A stretch of DNA of 40,021 nucleotides from NCBI GenBank assembly GCA_024644015.1, contig JAHELV010000002.1, forward strand, positions 11,040-51,060, given 5' to 3'. The DNA is from Nitriliruptorales bacterium (GTDB taxonomy: Bacteria > Actinomycetota > Nitriliruptoria > Euzebyales > JAHELV01). Position numbers and translations under genes: made by a program. Below are positions 33,345 to 40,021 of the stretch, in pieces (position 1 is the stretch's first letter; the number at the start of each line of letters is the position of its first letter). The notes beneath the pieces are model-generated. The model did not search any database. It was not told the DNA's origin and saw nothing but the letters and a program-made list of their open reading frames with translations.

Positions 33345-33351
33345 CGCTGGT

Positions 33352-34353
33352 ATGCGCGTACTCGCGGTCGTGGTCGCCGTGATGTTGGCGGCGTGCTCGG
33401 CGTCGCAGCCCGGTTCGGCGTCGTCGGCGTCCGGTCGTTCCCCGTCTGCGGCGGCACCGGAACCCGTCGCGGTGTCGTGGCAGCGACTGCCGGCGGCGCC
33501 TCTGGCACGCACGGAGGTCGCGGCCGCCGCGACGGGGGAGCAGATCGTGGTGGCGGGCGGGTTCGTGGACGATCGTGGGCCCGTCGCCGCCGTCGAGGTG
33601 TACGACGCGGTCGCAGGCCGCTGGGCGCGGGGCCCCGAGCTACCGCTGGCGGTGCACCACGCGATGGCAGCGTCGGACCGACGCGGGGTCTATGTGATCG
33701 GGGGCTACACGTCGGCGGGGTTCTCGCAGCCGGGTGACCGCGTCTTCGTGCTGCGTGGTCGTATGTGGTCGGAGTTGCCGCGACTGCCCGAGCCGCGTGC
33801 GGCGGCCGGCGCTGCGGTCATCGACGGTCGGCTCTACGTCGCCGGCGGTGTGGGACCGTCCGGCCTGGCCGCCCGGATGCTGGTGTTCGATTTCGACAAG
33901 CAGCGCTGGCGCGTGCAGCCGGGCCCGCCCACGGCACGCGAGCATCTCGGCGTCGCCGCGGCGGACGGACGGCTGTATGTGGTGGGCGGTCGAACGGGCG
34001 GGCTCGACAGCAACGTTGCGACCGCCGAGGTCTTCGACCCCGCCACCGGCGCCTGGTCGGCGTTGGAGGCGATGCCCACCGCCCGCGGCGGTACTGCCGC
34101 CGCCGCGACGACCAACGGGTATGTCGTGGTCCCCGGCGGGGAACAGCCGGGGAGCACCTTCGACACGGTCGAGGCGTTCGACGTGCACCGACAACGGTGG
34201 CTCAAGCTGCCGCCCCTGCCGACACCACGCCACGGTTTGGGCGTTGCCGCAGCCGATGCGGTTGTGTACGTGGTCGAAGGGGGGCCCCGGCCGGGGCTGA
34301 CGTTCTCATCAGCCAACGAGGCACTCGATCTCAGCACCCTGCCGTACGACTGA
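33352..34353 (+). CDS. Kelch-repeat beta-propeller lipoprotein
   Basis: A 333-residue secreted lipoprotein. A short signal peptide ends in the lipobox LAAC (Cys15), followed by a Ser/Pro/Ala linker to about residue 38. Six Kelch-like blades follow, marked by Gly-Gly doublets in VVAGG, YVIGG, YVAGG, YVVGG and VVPGG, with a last weaker one in VVEGG; each blade ends with a Trp in the form xxRWxxxPxLP. The fold is a six-bladed propeller on the outside of the membrane that binds proteins or sugars. ATG 33352 fits the signal peptide and lies 7 nt after TACGGT. It is divergent from hutF; no link is evident. Confidence 0.88.
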   Translation: MRVLAVVVAVMLAACSASQPGSASSASGRSPSAAAPEPVAVSWQRLPAAPLARTEVAAAATGEQIVVAGGFVDDRGPVAAVEVYDAVAGRWARGPELPLAVHHAMAASDRRGVYVIGGYTSAGFSQPGDRVFVLRGRMWSELPRLPEPRAAAGAAVIDGRLYVAGGVGPSGLAARMLVFDFDKQRWRVQPGPPTAREHLGVAAADGRLYVVGGRTGGLDSNVATAEVFDPATGAWSALEAMPTARGGTAAAATTNGYVVVPGGEQPGSTFDTVEAFDVHRQRWLKLPPLPTPRHGLGVAAADAVVYVVEGGPRPGLTFSSANEALDLSTLPYD

Positions 34354-34369
34354 CGGGGTTCGCTGCGGC

Positions 34370-34447
34370 TCATCCGGGCTGCGGGTCGGTGACGAGGACC
34401 ACTCTGCCGGCGTGTCCGCCGCGCTCGAGCAGCACGTGTGCGGGCAT
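34370..34447 (-). pseudogene. C-terminal relic of an MDR (quinone oxidoreductase-like) gene
   Basis: A 25-codon minus-strand piece reads PAHVLLERGGHAGRVVLVTD and ends in TGA after PQPG. It matches the end of medium-chain reductases and closely resembles the tail of the intact MDR protein at 11529-12566 (AHELLERSGHAGKAVLVAGQ). The rest of the gene is missing: lactate dehydrogenase occupies the sequence immediately upstream. It looks like the scar of a deletion, probably the event that brought the lactate dehydrogenase gene here. The similarity is short, so chance cannot be fully excluded. Confidence 0.55.
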
Positions 34448-34450
34448 GGT

Positions 34451-35410
34451 CTACAGACCCACTTCATGGATCACGCCACGGACGGTGTCGGCCGACTGCC
34501 GCAGACCCGCGGCCTCGTCGCCCGACAACGGCACCGGCAGCACGGTGTGGACGCCGGCACGTCCGACGATCGACGGCAGCGACAGGCACACGTCGCTGAT
34601 CCCGATGTAGTCGTCCAGCAGGGACGTCACCGGCAGCACGGCCTTTTCGTCGTGGATGATTGCCTCGACCACGCGTGCGCCCGCGAGGCCGATCGCATAG
34701 TTGGTTGCCCCCTTGCCGCGGATGATCTCCTCGGCGGCGTTCACCACGCCGGCCATGATCTCCTGGCGTGCGCCGTCGTCCAGTCGCGCTCCGGCCGTGG
34801 CATCCCACGCCAGCAGCGGGACGGCGCCGATGGTGGCGCTGCTCCACAGCGGGATCTCTGAATCGCCGTGTTCCCCGGCGATGTACGCGTGTACGCTTCG
34901 CACCGCGACGTCGGCACGCTGCGCGATCAAGACCCGCAACCGTGAGCTGTCGAGCACCGTGCCGGTGCCGAACACCCGGCGGCTGGGCAGCCCGGAGAAC
35001 TTCAACGCGGCGTACGTCAGCACGTCGACGGGGTTGGTGACCAGCAGCAGGATCGCGTCGGGAGCAACCTCGAGCAGTCCCGGGACGAGCGTGCGGCACA
35101 TGTTGACGTTGGCCTCCGCCAGGTCCAGCCGGGTCTGCCCAGGTTTCTGCTTGGCGCCGGCCGTGATGACGACCACGTCGGCGTCGCGGCACACCTCGAT
35201 GTCGTCGGATCCCATGACGTTGGCCGTCGGTACGAACTGCAGTCCGTGGTTGAGATCCAGCACTTCAGCCCGGGTCTTGTCGGCGTTCAGGTCGTACAGC
35301 GCGACGGTCTTGCCAGCGCCCTTGATCAGACACGCGTAGGCCAGCGTCGCACCCACACTGCCCGCACCGACGATCGCGACCTTCGGCTGCGCCGCCACGG
35401 CGCCGTTCAT
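34451..35410 (-). CDS. ldh: L-lactate dehydrogenase
   Basis: A 319-residue NAD-dependent LDH/MDH-superfamily enzyme. The NAD motif is VAIVGAGSVGATLAYAC. The active-site loop is AGAKQKPGQTR, where Gln88 at the specificity position favours pyruvate/lactate over malate/oxaloacetate; Arg94 is the loop Arg. Asp154 and Arg157 (TVLDSSRLR) and the catalytic His181 (AGEHGDSE) are all present. ATG 35410 has GGAGG 5 nt upstream and gives the normal length; the frame extends to 35566 but without conserved sequence. It reduces pyruvate when respiration is limited, or oxidises lactate. Allosteric residues for fructose-1,6-bisphosphate were not checked. Confidence 0.93.
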   Translation of the reverse strand: MNGAVAAQPKVAIVGAGSVGATLAYACLIKGAGKTVALYDLNADKTRAEVLDLNHGLQFVPTANVMGSDDIEVCRDADVVVITAGAKQKPGQTRLDLAEANVNMCRTLVPGLLEVAPDAILLLVTNPVDVLTYAALKFSGLPSRRVFGTGTVLDSSRLRVLIAQRADVAVRSVHAYIAGEHGDSEIPLWSSATIGAVPLLAWDATAGARLDDGARQEIMAGVVNAAEEIIRGKGATNYAIGLAGARVVEAIIHDEKAVLPVTSLLDDYIGISDVCLSLPSIVGRAGVHTVLPVPLSGDEAAGLRQSADTVRGVIHEVGL

Positions 35411-35463
35411 CGCTGCCTCCAGTCGCACGGACGATCGCCATGCATGGACGATGGCCGCAGCGG

Positions 35464-35492
35464 ACGCTAGCCGGTGCGTAGTCCGGCAACAA
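35464..35492 (-). promoter_or_regulatory. Probable promoter of the lactate dehydrogenase gene
   Basis: On the minus strand, TTGTTG (35492-35487), a 17-bp spacer and TAGCGT (35469-35464) form a reasonable promoter 54 nt upstream of the ATG. The perfect palindrome CCATGCATGG (35438-35447) lies about 10-20 nt after the expected start and could be an operator. The rest of the gap up to 35681 shows no gene. Confidence 0.45.
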
Positions 35493-35681
35493 GCGGGGTT
35501 CGGCCGGCTGAGGGACCGGCGCCGCTGAGAACAATGGGACGCCGGCCGAGCGCCGCGCGGCTCCACGAGGTCGGTGAACGTCGACGTCGGGATCCCGACG
35601 TCGACGATGCACCAGACCTCGGAGCGCGAGCGGCACCGTTCACACGGGTCGCAGCGCTCGTGCGTTGCGACGTCCGGCAGC

Positions 35682-36134
35682 TCAGCGTTCGCGGGCGCGG
35701 ACGCTGCGGTCGAGTACCGAGTCCGCCTGTGGGACGATCACCGTGGGCTCACGGCCGCGGATGCTGCGGTCGAGCAGCGACCCAGCTTGACGGTCGGGCG
35801 AGACGACGGCGCCCTCGCGGGCGCGGACGCTCTCGTTGAGTAGGGAGTCGGGCTGTGGGACGATCACGCCCTGCTCGCGGGCGCGGATGCTCTGATCCTG
35901 CAGCTGCGGCGCCTCCTGCGACGATCGATTGACGTCGGCATTCGTGGCCACCAGCGCGACGACGACGGTGATGGCGGCGATCAGCGCCAACACCAACACG
36001 CCGATTGTGAACCGACGCGGTGTGCGGCCGGTCCGTCGTGGCCGCGATGGACTGTCCGCGCGCTGAGCCTCGCGGGGTTTGACATCCACCCCGCGGCCGG
36101 CCCGGCGTACCGGTGCGGCTTGTTCGGTCTTCAT
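35682..36134 (-). CDS. Single-pass membrane protein with tandem SxRxRE repeats, unknown family
   Basis: A 150-residue protein I do not recognise. Residues 1-42 are basic and probably cytoplasmic. Residues 43-63 (TIGVLVLALIAAITVVVALVA) form one membrane helix. From residue 78 to the end there are four tandem repeats of 20-22 residues with the core (L/V)(L/N/D)xxS(I/V)R(A/G)RE, each except the last followed by VIVPQxDS or a variant. By the positive-inside rule the repeats lie outside the cytosol. ATG 36134 has AAGGAG 9 nt upstream; an upstream in-frame start at 36176 lies in a set of inverted repeats. Strong ribosome site, clean membrane helix and ordered repeats argue that the gene is real. 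The repeats may bind a polymer or partner protein. Confidence 0.72.
   Translation of the reverse strand: MKTEQAAPVRRAGRGVDVKPREAQRADSPSRPRRTGRTPRRFTIGVLVLALIAAITVVVALVATNADVNRSSQEAPQLQDQSIRAREQGVIVPQPDSLLNESVRAREGAVVSPDRQAGSLLDRSIRGREPTVIVPQADSVLDRSVRARER
35685..35903 (-). repeat. Tandem coding repeats, about 60-66 bp units
   Basis: Four units encode residues 78-97, 98-119, 120-139 and 140-150 of the membrane protein. The unit core at DNA level is GCGGACGCTGCGGTCGAG and close variants as read on the plus strand (for example at 35698-35715 and 35758-35775). Units 1 and 3 are most alike (VIVPQ-P/A-DS), and unit 2 carries a 2-residue insertion. The last unit is cut short by the stop. Confidence 0.75.
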
Positions 36135-36149
36135 TGCAGTGCTCCTTCG

Positions 36150-36186
36150 TGTGACCCCCATCGGTTCGGCGGTCACATGTGTGACC
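36150..36186. promoter_or_regulatory. Three half-sites TGTGACC / GGTCACA upstream of the SxRxRE-repeat gene
   Basis: TGTGACC occurs at 36150-36156 and 36180-36186, and its complement GGTCACA at 36171-36177. The last two form a tight palindrome with a 2-nt centre (GGTCACA-tg-TGTGACC). The cluster lies 16-52 nt upstream of the ATG at 36134 and is probably an operator for that gene. The binding protein is unknown; the arrangement differs from the TGTGA-N6-TCACA site of Crp. Confidence 0.5.
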
Positions 36187-36335
36187 TCCGCGATGCACTG
36201 AAGAGAGCTCCTGCCAGCGCCGCTGATACACCCCCGACACGGGGCGTTTCCACCGAACAGCGCTCAGCACGCGCTCCAATCGTCGCTTCGATCCGGCAGC
36301 GGCCCGTCGGAACGCCGTCCTCTCTACGGTCCTCC

Positions 36336-37049
36336 TCAGGTTTCAGGCGTGCTGGCCGAGACGGCGGCTATGGGCAAACCCCACAGCGACAGTGCTCGAT
36401 CGTTCATGATCGTGAACCCGGCGTCCAACAAGGCCCGGTCGACGTGGATCGGCCTACAGTCCAGCAGCCTTGGGAAACGCGAGTGGCCTCGCTCGTAGTA
36501 CCGCTGCATCAGCGTGGCCGGCTCCTGCTTGCTGAGGGCTACCACTGCCAACCTGCCTCCGGGGCGGAGCACGCGGCGACATTCGGCCAGGACTGCCGGG
36601 ATCTTCGGGGTATCGAACAACTCCAGGGTGAAGCTCATGAACCCTGCGTCGAACGAGCCCCCTGCGAACGGCAGGCTGACGGCGTCGCCCTGCACGACGG
36701 CTCCAGCAGCGGCGCCAGCGTCGCGGCCGAGTCGTCGGTGAGCCAGCAGGCACATGTTGAATGACAGGTCAAGGCCCACCGCGCGGCCGCCTGACCCGAC
36801 GATGCGTGCCAGCTCGACCAGCGAGTACCCGGGCCCGCAACCGATCTCGAAGACGGATTCGCCCGGCCTGGCTGACAACATGGCGAGTCCGGCGTTTCGT
36901 GCCCGACGCTCCCAGAAGCCCTCGACGAGTTCGTAGTACCGGGCGATCCGCTCATAGGTGGCCTGCGTCTGTTCTCGGGAGGTGACCACACGGGCGATCT
37001 CAGATTCATCGCTCACGTGGGCACTCGCTTGCTCCAGGCCGCCAGGCAT
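36336..37049 (-). CDS. Class I SAM-dependent methyltransferase
   Basis: A 237-residue methyltransferase of the UbiE/COQ5-like Methyltransf_11 type. The SAM-binding motif I is VFEIGCGPGYSLVELARIVG, motif II GRAVGLDLSFNMCLLAHRR, then VVQGDAVSLPFAGGSFDAGFM and VLAECRRVLRPGGRLAVVALS. ATYERIARYYELVEGFWERR near the start is usual in this group. ATG 37049 gives the longest product; GTG 37016 is an alternative. Targets may be quinones, lipids or small molecules and cannot be told from sequence. It is followed by no close partner: the next gene upstream ends 150 nt away. Confidence 0.85.
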   Translation of the reverse strand: MPGGLEQASAHVSDESEIARVVTSREQTQATYERIARYYELVEGFWERRARNAGLAMLSARPGESVFEIGCGPGYSLVELARIVGSGGRAVGLDLSFNMCLLAHRRLGRDAGAAAGAVVQGDAVSLPFAGGSFDAGFMSFTLELFDTPKIPAVLAECRRVLRPGGRLAVVALSKQEPATLMQRYYERGHSRFPRLLDCRPIHVDRALLDAGFTIMNDRALSLWGLPIAAVSASTPET

Positions 37050-37202
37050 ATCCCGGTTCGCAGCCTACCCAGCGCGGACGTCGGTGCCCGACGGCCAACG
37101 CGGCCCAGATGGGGACATCGATCTGCCGGCGCGATAGGTCACCGGATGGCTACGGTGTCGGGCACGACCGTCGTCGATCGTCCTGTCGCCGATGTTGCGG
37201 CC

Positions 37203-38150
37203 TCAGCGAGTGGGTGTCGTGCGAGCGCGGTACCAGGCGACGGTTTCGTGCACCGAGTCGCGGAGCGGGGTGGCGGCGATGCCGAGTCGGTCGGTTGCCT
37301 TGCTCCCGTCGACGATGAACGGCTGAGTGAACTCGTAGAGCATCTCGGGCAGTTCGCGTACCGTCGAGTTGAACAGCCCCATCAGGCGCAGCACGACCGC
37401 GGGTGCGGTCCGCACGTTGATCGGTGATCCGAGCTCGTCGGCGGCCATCGCAATGATCTCGCGGGTGCTGCGCGCCGGCGCGTTGGGGACGTGCCAGACC
37501 TCGCCGAGTACGTCGTCGCGCGTGCCGAGCGCGGCGAGGGTGCGGGCGGCGTCGGGCGCGTACGTGTAGCTGTGCGGTTGGTCAGGATCGCCGATGACCT
37601 GGGCCGGCTTGCCCGCGAGCGCGGCGCCGATCACGCGGTCACCAAGCTGGCTCTGGATCGTGGCGCGGGGCCCGAAGTAGTCGGACGCCCTCGCGGTGGT
37701 CACGGCGAGGTCGCCGGCGTCGTGGAGACGGCGCAGCTCGTCGGCCATGGTCGCCCTGACCTTGCCCTTGCGGGTGTGTGGACGCTGCGGCGTCGTCTCG
37801 GTCATGGGTTCGCCGTGCGTGTCGCCGTACATGTACACGTTCTCGAACGACACGTAGCGGGCACCGGCCGATCGGGCGGCTCGGACGACGGCGTCCTGTA
37901 GGGGCGGGAACAGCTGCGCCCAACGGTCGTACGGTGGGTTGAGGCACTGATAGACGGCCGCGGCGCCGGCTGCCGCAGCCGTCGTGAAGGCGGGGTCCGA
38001 TGCGTCGCCGTTCATGACATCGACACCTTGGGGGACCGCTGCACCGCCGGAGCGGTTGACGGCACGGACCGGAACCTGCGCGCCTGCGAGTTCAGCGATC
38101 AGCGCGAGCCCGATCGCGCCCGTACCGAACACGACATGCACGCCGGTCAT
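37203..38150 (-). CDS. NAD-dependent epimerase/dehydratase-like protein
   Basis: A 315-residue Rossmann-fold protein of the extended SDR class. The nucleotide motif is VVFGTGAIGLALIAELAG (GxGxxG), followed by YQCLNPPYDRW, YVSFENVYMYGD, the RASDYFGP segment and PHSYTYAPDAARTLAALG. The usual YxxxK is not obvious (VYMYGDTHG in its place), which is common in atypical members that act as reductases or NADP sensors. ATG 38150 has AGGAGA 8 nt upstream; the frame runs on to 38291 without conserved sequence. It starts 70 nt after the GT2 gene stop on the same strand and could be co-transcribed with it. Confidence 0.84.
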   Translation of the reverse strand: MTGVHVVFGTGAIGLALIAELAGAQVPVRAVNRSGGAAVPQGVDVMNGDASDPAFTTAAAAGAAAVYQCLNPPYDRWAQLFPPLQDAVVRAARSAGARYVSFENVYMYGDTHGEPMTETTPQRPHTRKGKVRATMADELRRLHDAGDLAVTTARASDYFGPRATIQSQLGDRVIGAALAGKPAQVIGDPDQPHSYTYAPDAARTLAALGTRDDVLGEVWHVPNAPARSTREIIAMAADELGSPINVRTAPAVVLRLMGLFNSTVRELPEMLYEFTQPFIVDGSKATDRLGIAATPLRDSVHETVAWYRARTTPTR

Positions 38151-38220
38151 GTGGTCATCTCCTGTGTGGCAAAGGGGGGTGGTGCACGGCCTGTCAACCG
38201 AGTCACGACCTGTGGCTGTG

Positions 38221-39468
38221 CTACCGCTGTGCCGACGTGAGCGCTTCGAGCCAGTCGCGCAGATCCGCGGGCGACATGACGGCGGGGTCACCGAGGTCGG
38301 ACGGGTCGACCCCGCCGAGCTGTTCCGGGACGCGTTGCACGACCAGATCCAGGACGTCGGCGGACACGTAGTCGTCGATGACCGCCGCCATCCGCTCGTC
38401 GTGGTCGGCGCCGCGGGCCCGCGCCGACGCGGTCAGCCCGACCAGGAGCGACTCCCATGTGGTCATCGGTCCCTGCGTGATCGATGCGGACTCGGCGAAC
38501 GAGTCGACGAACGCAAACGGGGTCGTGGCGATGTCGCGACCGCCTCGCAACACGGCGAACAACCAGTCCGAGTCGAACGAGAAGCCGTATGTCGACGGCG
38601 CCGCGAGGACGTCGCCGAGCGCGGTGCGGTCGTACAGCTTGAACGCGGCCTGGGTGTCGCGGAGGCCGCGCGAGAACAGGGCGCGTCCCACCATGCGTTG
38701 CATGTGGCGCAGCACCACGATGCCCGGACCCCAGCGGGCCTCGGCCTTGCGCAGCACCGAGTCGGGGTGCTTGCGGTCACCGATCGCCACCTGCGCGCCG
38801 TCTGCGTACGGCGCGAGCAACAGCCCCAGCTGTCCGAGGTCGACGGACGTGTCGGCGTCGGTCAGCACCACGGCGTCGGCGCCGTTGTCGAGCGCCCACT
38901 GCGCTCCGAGGAGCATCGCGCCGCCCTTGCGAGAGTCGTCGACGCCGGCCAGACCCGCGAGCGGCCCGGATGCCGCCGGCAGAGCCTCGGCCAGTCGCAG
39001 CACGTGCACCCGCTCAGCGAGGCGATGCTCAGCCGCGATCCGCTCCGCGACGTCGGCGCTGTCGTCGGGGCAGCCGTCGTCGATCGCGACAAGGCGCCAG
39101 CGCACTCCGGTGTCCGCGAGCAGCCAGTCGAGCTGGTCGAGCTTGACCCGCAGCGAGTCCTCGCCCAAGGGGTTGCCGGCGTCGCGCGGGCGCAGGCGCC
39201 GGTGCTCACCCCACATCGCGTACTGCACGACCACGTCGCCGGCCGCTGCGCGGCCGTCGGCGATCAGGCGTTTCGACTCGGCCAGCTTGGTCGCGACCCG
39301 AACGTCGATGCCGGCGTCAGGATCACGGCCGAGGGCCCGAAGCGCGGGCACATCCGCACCGACGGCCAGTAGCTCGTCAGCCAACTCGCGAACATGCGGT
39401 TGGTTGGCCGGGTCGGTCAGGTCGATGTCGGACGCGCCACGCGACGCGATGTCCTGCAGGGTCGGCAT
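38221..39468 (-). CDS. GT-A (family 2-like) glycosyltransferase
   Basis: A 415-residue protein with a central GT2-type nucleotide-sugar domain: WRLVAIDDGCPDDSADVAE (first Asp motif), GAQWALDNGADAVVLTDADTSVDL-type segment with the metal-binding DAD, and RDTQAAFKLYDRTAL, which resembles dolichyl-phosphate-sugar transferases. About 110 residues precede the domain and about 100 follow, with no membrane helix, so it is cytosolic or peripheral. The acceptor is unknown. ATG 39468 has GAGAG nearby. It is followed by the epimerase-like gene and preceded by a small membrane protein gene 186 nt away, a set that could serve envelope sugar synthesis. Confidence 0.82.
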   Translation of the reverse strand: MPTLQDIASRGASDIDLTDPANQPHVRELADELLAVGADVPALRALGRDPDAGIDVRVATKLAESKRLIADGRAAAGDVVVQYAMWGEHRRLRPRDAGNPLGEDSLRVKLDQLDWLLADTGVRWRLVAIDDGCPDDSADVAERIAAEHRLAERVHVLRLAEALPAASGPLAGLAGVDDSRKGGAMLLGAQWALDNGADAVVLTDADTSVDLGQLGLLLAPYADGAQVAIGDRKHPDSVLRKAEARWGPGIVVLRHMQRMVGRALFSRGLRDTQAAFKLYDRTALGDVLAAPSTYGFSFDSDWLFAVLRGGRDIATTPFAFVDSFAESASITQGPMTTWESLLVGLTASARARGADHDERMAAVIDDYVSADVLDLVVQRVPEQLGGVDPSDLGDPAVMSPADLRDWLEALTSAQR

Positions 39469-39654
39469 ACCGCTCTCTCACGTCAAGCGTTCGGTCAGGG
39501 TCGCACGCCGTCGTCTGAACGCCCGTCTGTCATCTGGGCCCCGTCGACCGCGGCACCATGCAGTGTCAGCGCTCTCGCGAGATCAGACAACCCGGCATCG
39601 GTGCGCAGTTGGCCGCAGGCCCGCGACGCTCGACGCACCGCGGCGACCCGATGG

Positions 39655-39948
39655 TCATGGGGTCCAGGAGAACACCGCGGCGGCCGCCAGGATGAACACG
39701 TACCAGGCCGCCGCGGCGGTGAGCGGAACCAGGGGTGTGAGACGTGGACGACGACGGCTCGTCCGCCACGTGAGGACGGCTGTGCCAAACCACATCACCC
39801 ACGCCACCGCCACCGCCCACAGCGGGGCCAGCAGACCAGTCGCGGCGAAGGGGAAGATCCCGACCGCGAGCAGTGCCGCGTAACCGACCACTCGTAGCAG
39901 CCAGTCGCCGCGTCGTGCGGGCGGATCGATCGGGCTCGTGGTCGACAT
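39655..39948 (-). CDS. Small membrane protein, unknown
   Basis: A 97-residue protein with three hydrophobic helices: LLRVVGYAALLAVGIFPFAA, PLWAVAVAWVMWFGTAVL and LVPLTAAAAWYVFILAAAAVF, separated by basic loops (TWRTSRRRPRL). ATG 39948 has AGGAG 6 nt upstream; the open frame continues to 39999 without good sequence. No family is recognised. It reads towards the GT2 gene on the same strand; 186 nt without a gene separate them (39469-39654). Confidence 0.68.
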   Translation of the reverse strand: MSTTSPIDPPARRGDWLLRVVGYAALLAVGIFPFAATGLLAPLWAVAVAWVMWFGTAVLTWRTSRRRPRLTPLVPLTAAAAWYVFILAAAAVFSWTP

Positions 39949-40021
39949 GACCAGCTCCTGCTCCGGCGGGGGTCGCCTGGCGTCAAATGCAGGGTTCACC
40001 CTACGCCGGACGCGACCGCCG

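Noticed and set aside
35574-35843. Plus-strand frame with repeated GADAAVE-like units
   Set aside because: It is the antisense reading of the SxRxRE repeats; the minus-strand gene has the ribosome site and membrane helix.
1-40021. CRISPR arrays, tRNA or rRNA genes, transposases, integrases and phage genes
   Set aside because: I looked for regularly spaced repeats, tRNA-like cloverleafs and transposase or integrase motifs and found none.

Overview
The window is a GC-rich chromosomal segment of an actinobacterium. GTG and TTG starts are frequent, genes are tightly packed and often overlap by 1-4 nt, and several promoters look leaderless. The gene families (a GH15 trehalase/glucoamylase-type enzyme, a DUF2182-DUF1326 pair, a sulfite-oxidase-like Moco protein with a reductase and a zinc ribbon, a SWIM protein with a DUF6493-like protein) suit a free-living, possibly deep-branching lineage such as Nitriliruptoria or Acidimicrobiia. 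That placement is a weak inference. I see no rRNA, tRNA, CRISPR array, transposase or phage gene.

Layout. (1) 1-2.8 kb: the 3' part of a GH15 glycosidase that enters from the left edge, then an HhH-GPD DNA glycosylase. (2) 2.9-6.3 kb: a cyclic-nucleotide-binding protein on the minus strand, then a copper operon csoR-copZ-copA whose putative operator covers the csoR -10 box and start codon. (3) 6.3-9.4 kb: a rhodanese-like remnant overlapping an MFS transporter, a DedA protein and a short SDR. (4) 9.5-11.1 kb, minus strand: a Moco oxidoreductase / FAD-NAD reductase / zinc-ribbon operon. (5) 11.5-14.3 kb: an MDR oxidoreductase, a VOC protein and an LtrA membrane protein. (6) 14.4-19.2 kb, minus strand: an operon of an NTF2-like protein, a SWIM zinc-finger protein and a 992-residue DUF6493-like protein. 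(7) 19.5-24.2 kb, minus strand: a TetR regulator, a natural fusion of alpha/beta-hydrolase and UGT-like glycosyltransferase, an OsmC protein and an FAD oxidoreductase. Two copies of one perfect palindrome lie at the tetR promoter and in front of osmC, so this looks like a small two-operon regulon. (8) 24.3-28.0 kb: a DJ-1/AraC regulator divergent from a DUF2182 / DUF1326 / DmdA-like operon. (9) 28.1-28.8 kb: a MazEF-type toxin-antitoxin pair. (10) 28.9-30.3 kb: a GH1 beta-glucosidase. (11) 30.3-33.2 kb, minus strand: formimidoylglutamate deiminase (HutF) with an M20 amidohydrolase that probably replaces HutG, plus a small membrane protein. (12) 33.4-40 kb: a Kelch lipoprotein, a relic of an MDR gene, lactate dehydrogenase, a single-pass membrane protein with tandem SxRxRE repeats, a methyltransferase, an NAD-dependent epimerase-like protein, a GT2-type glycosyltransferase and a small membrane protein.

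The strongest candidate for an undescribed functional unit is the TetR regulon at 19.5-24.2 kb. An inducible hydrolase-glycosyltransferase, a thiol peroxidase-like OsmC protein and an FAD oxidoreductase together suggest detoxification or tailoring of a hydrophobic compound. Second-tier candidates are the DmdA-like gene linked to DUF2182/DUF1326, the SWIM/DUF6493 operon that lacks the MoxR and VWA partners known from related clusters, and the SxRxRE-repeat membrane protein with its triple half-site upstream. All function calls come from reading translated motifs; no database search was run.
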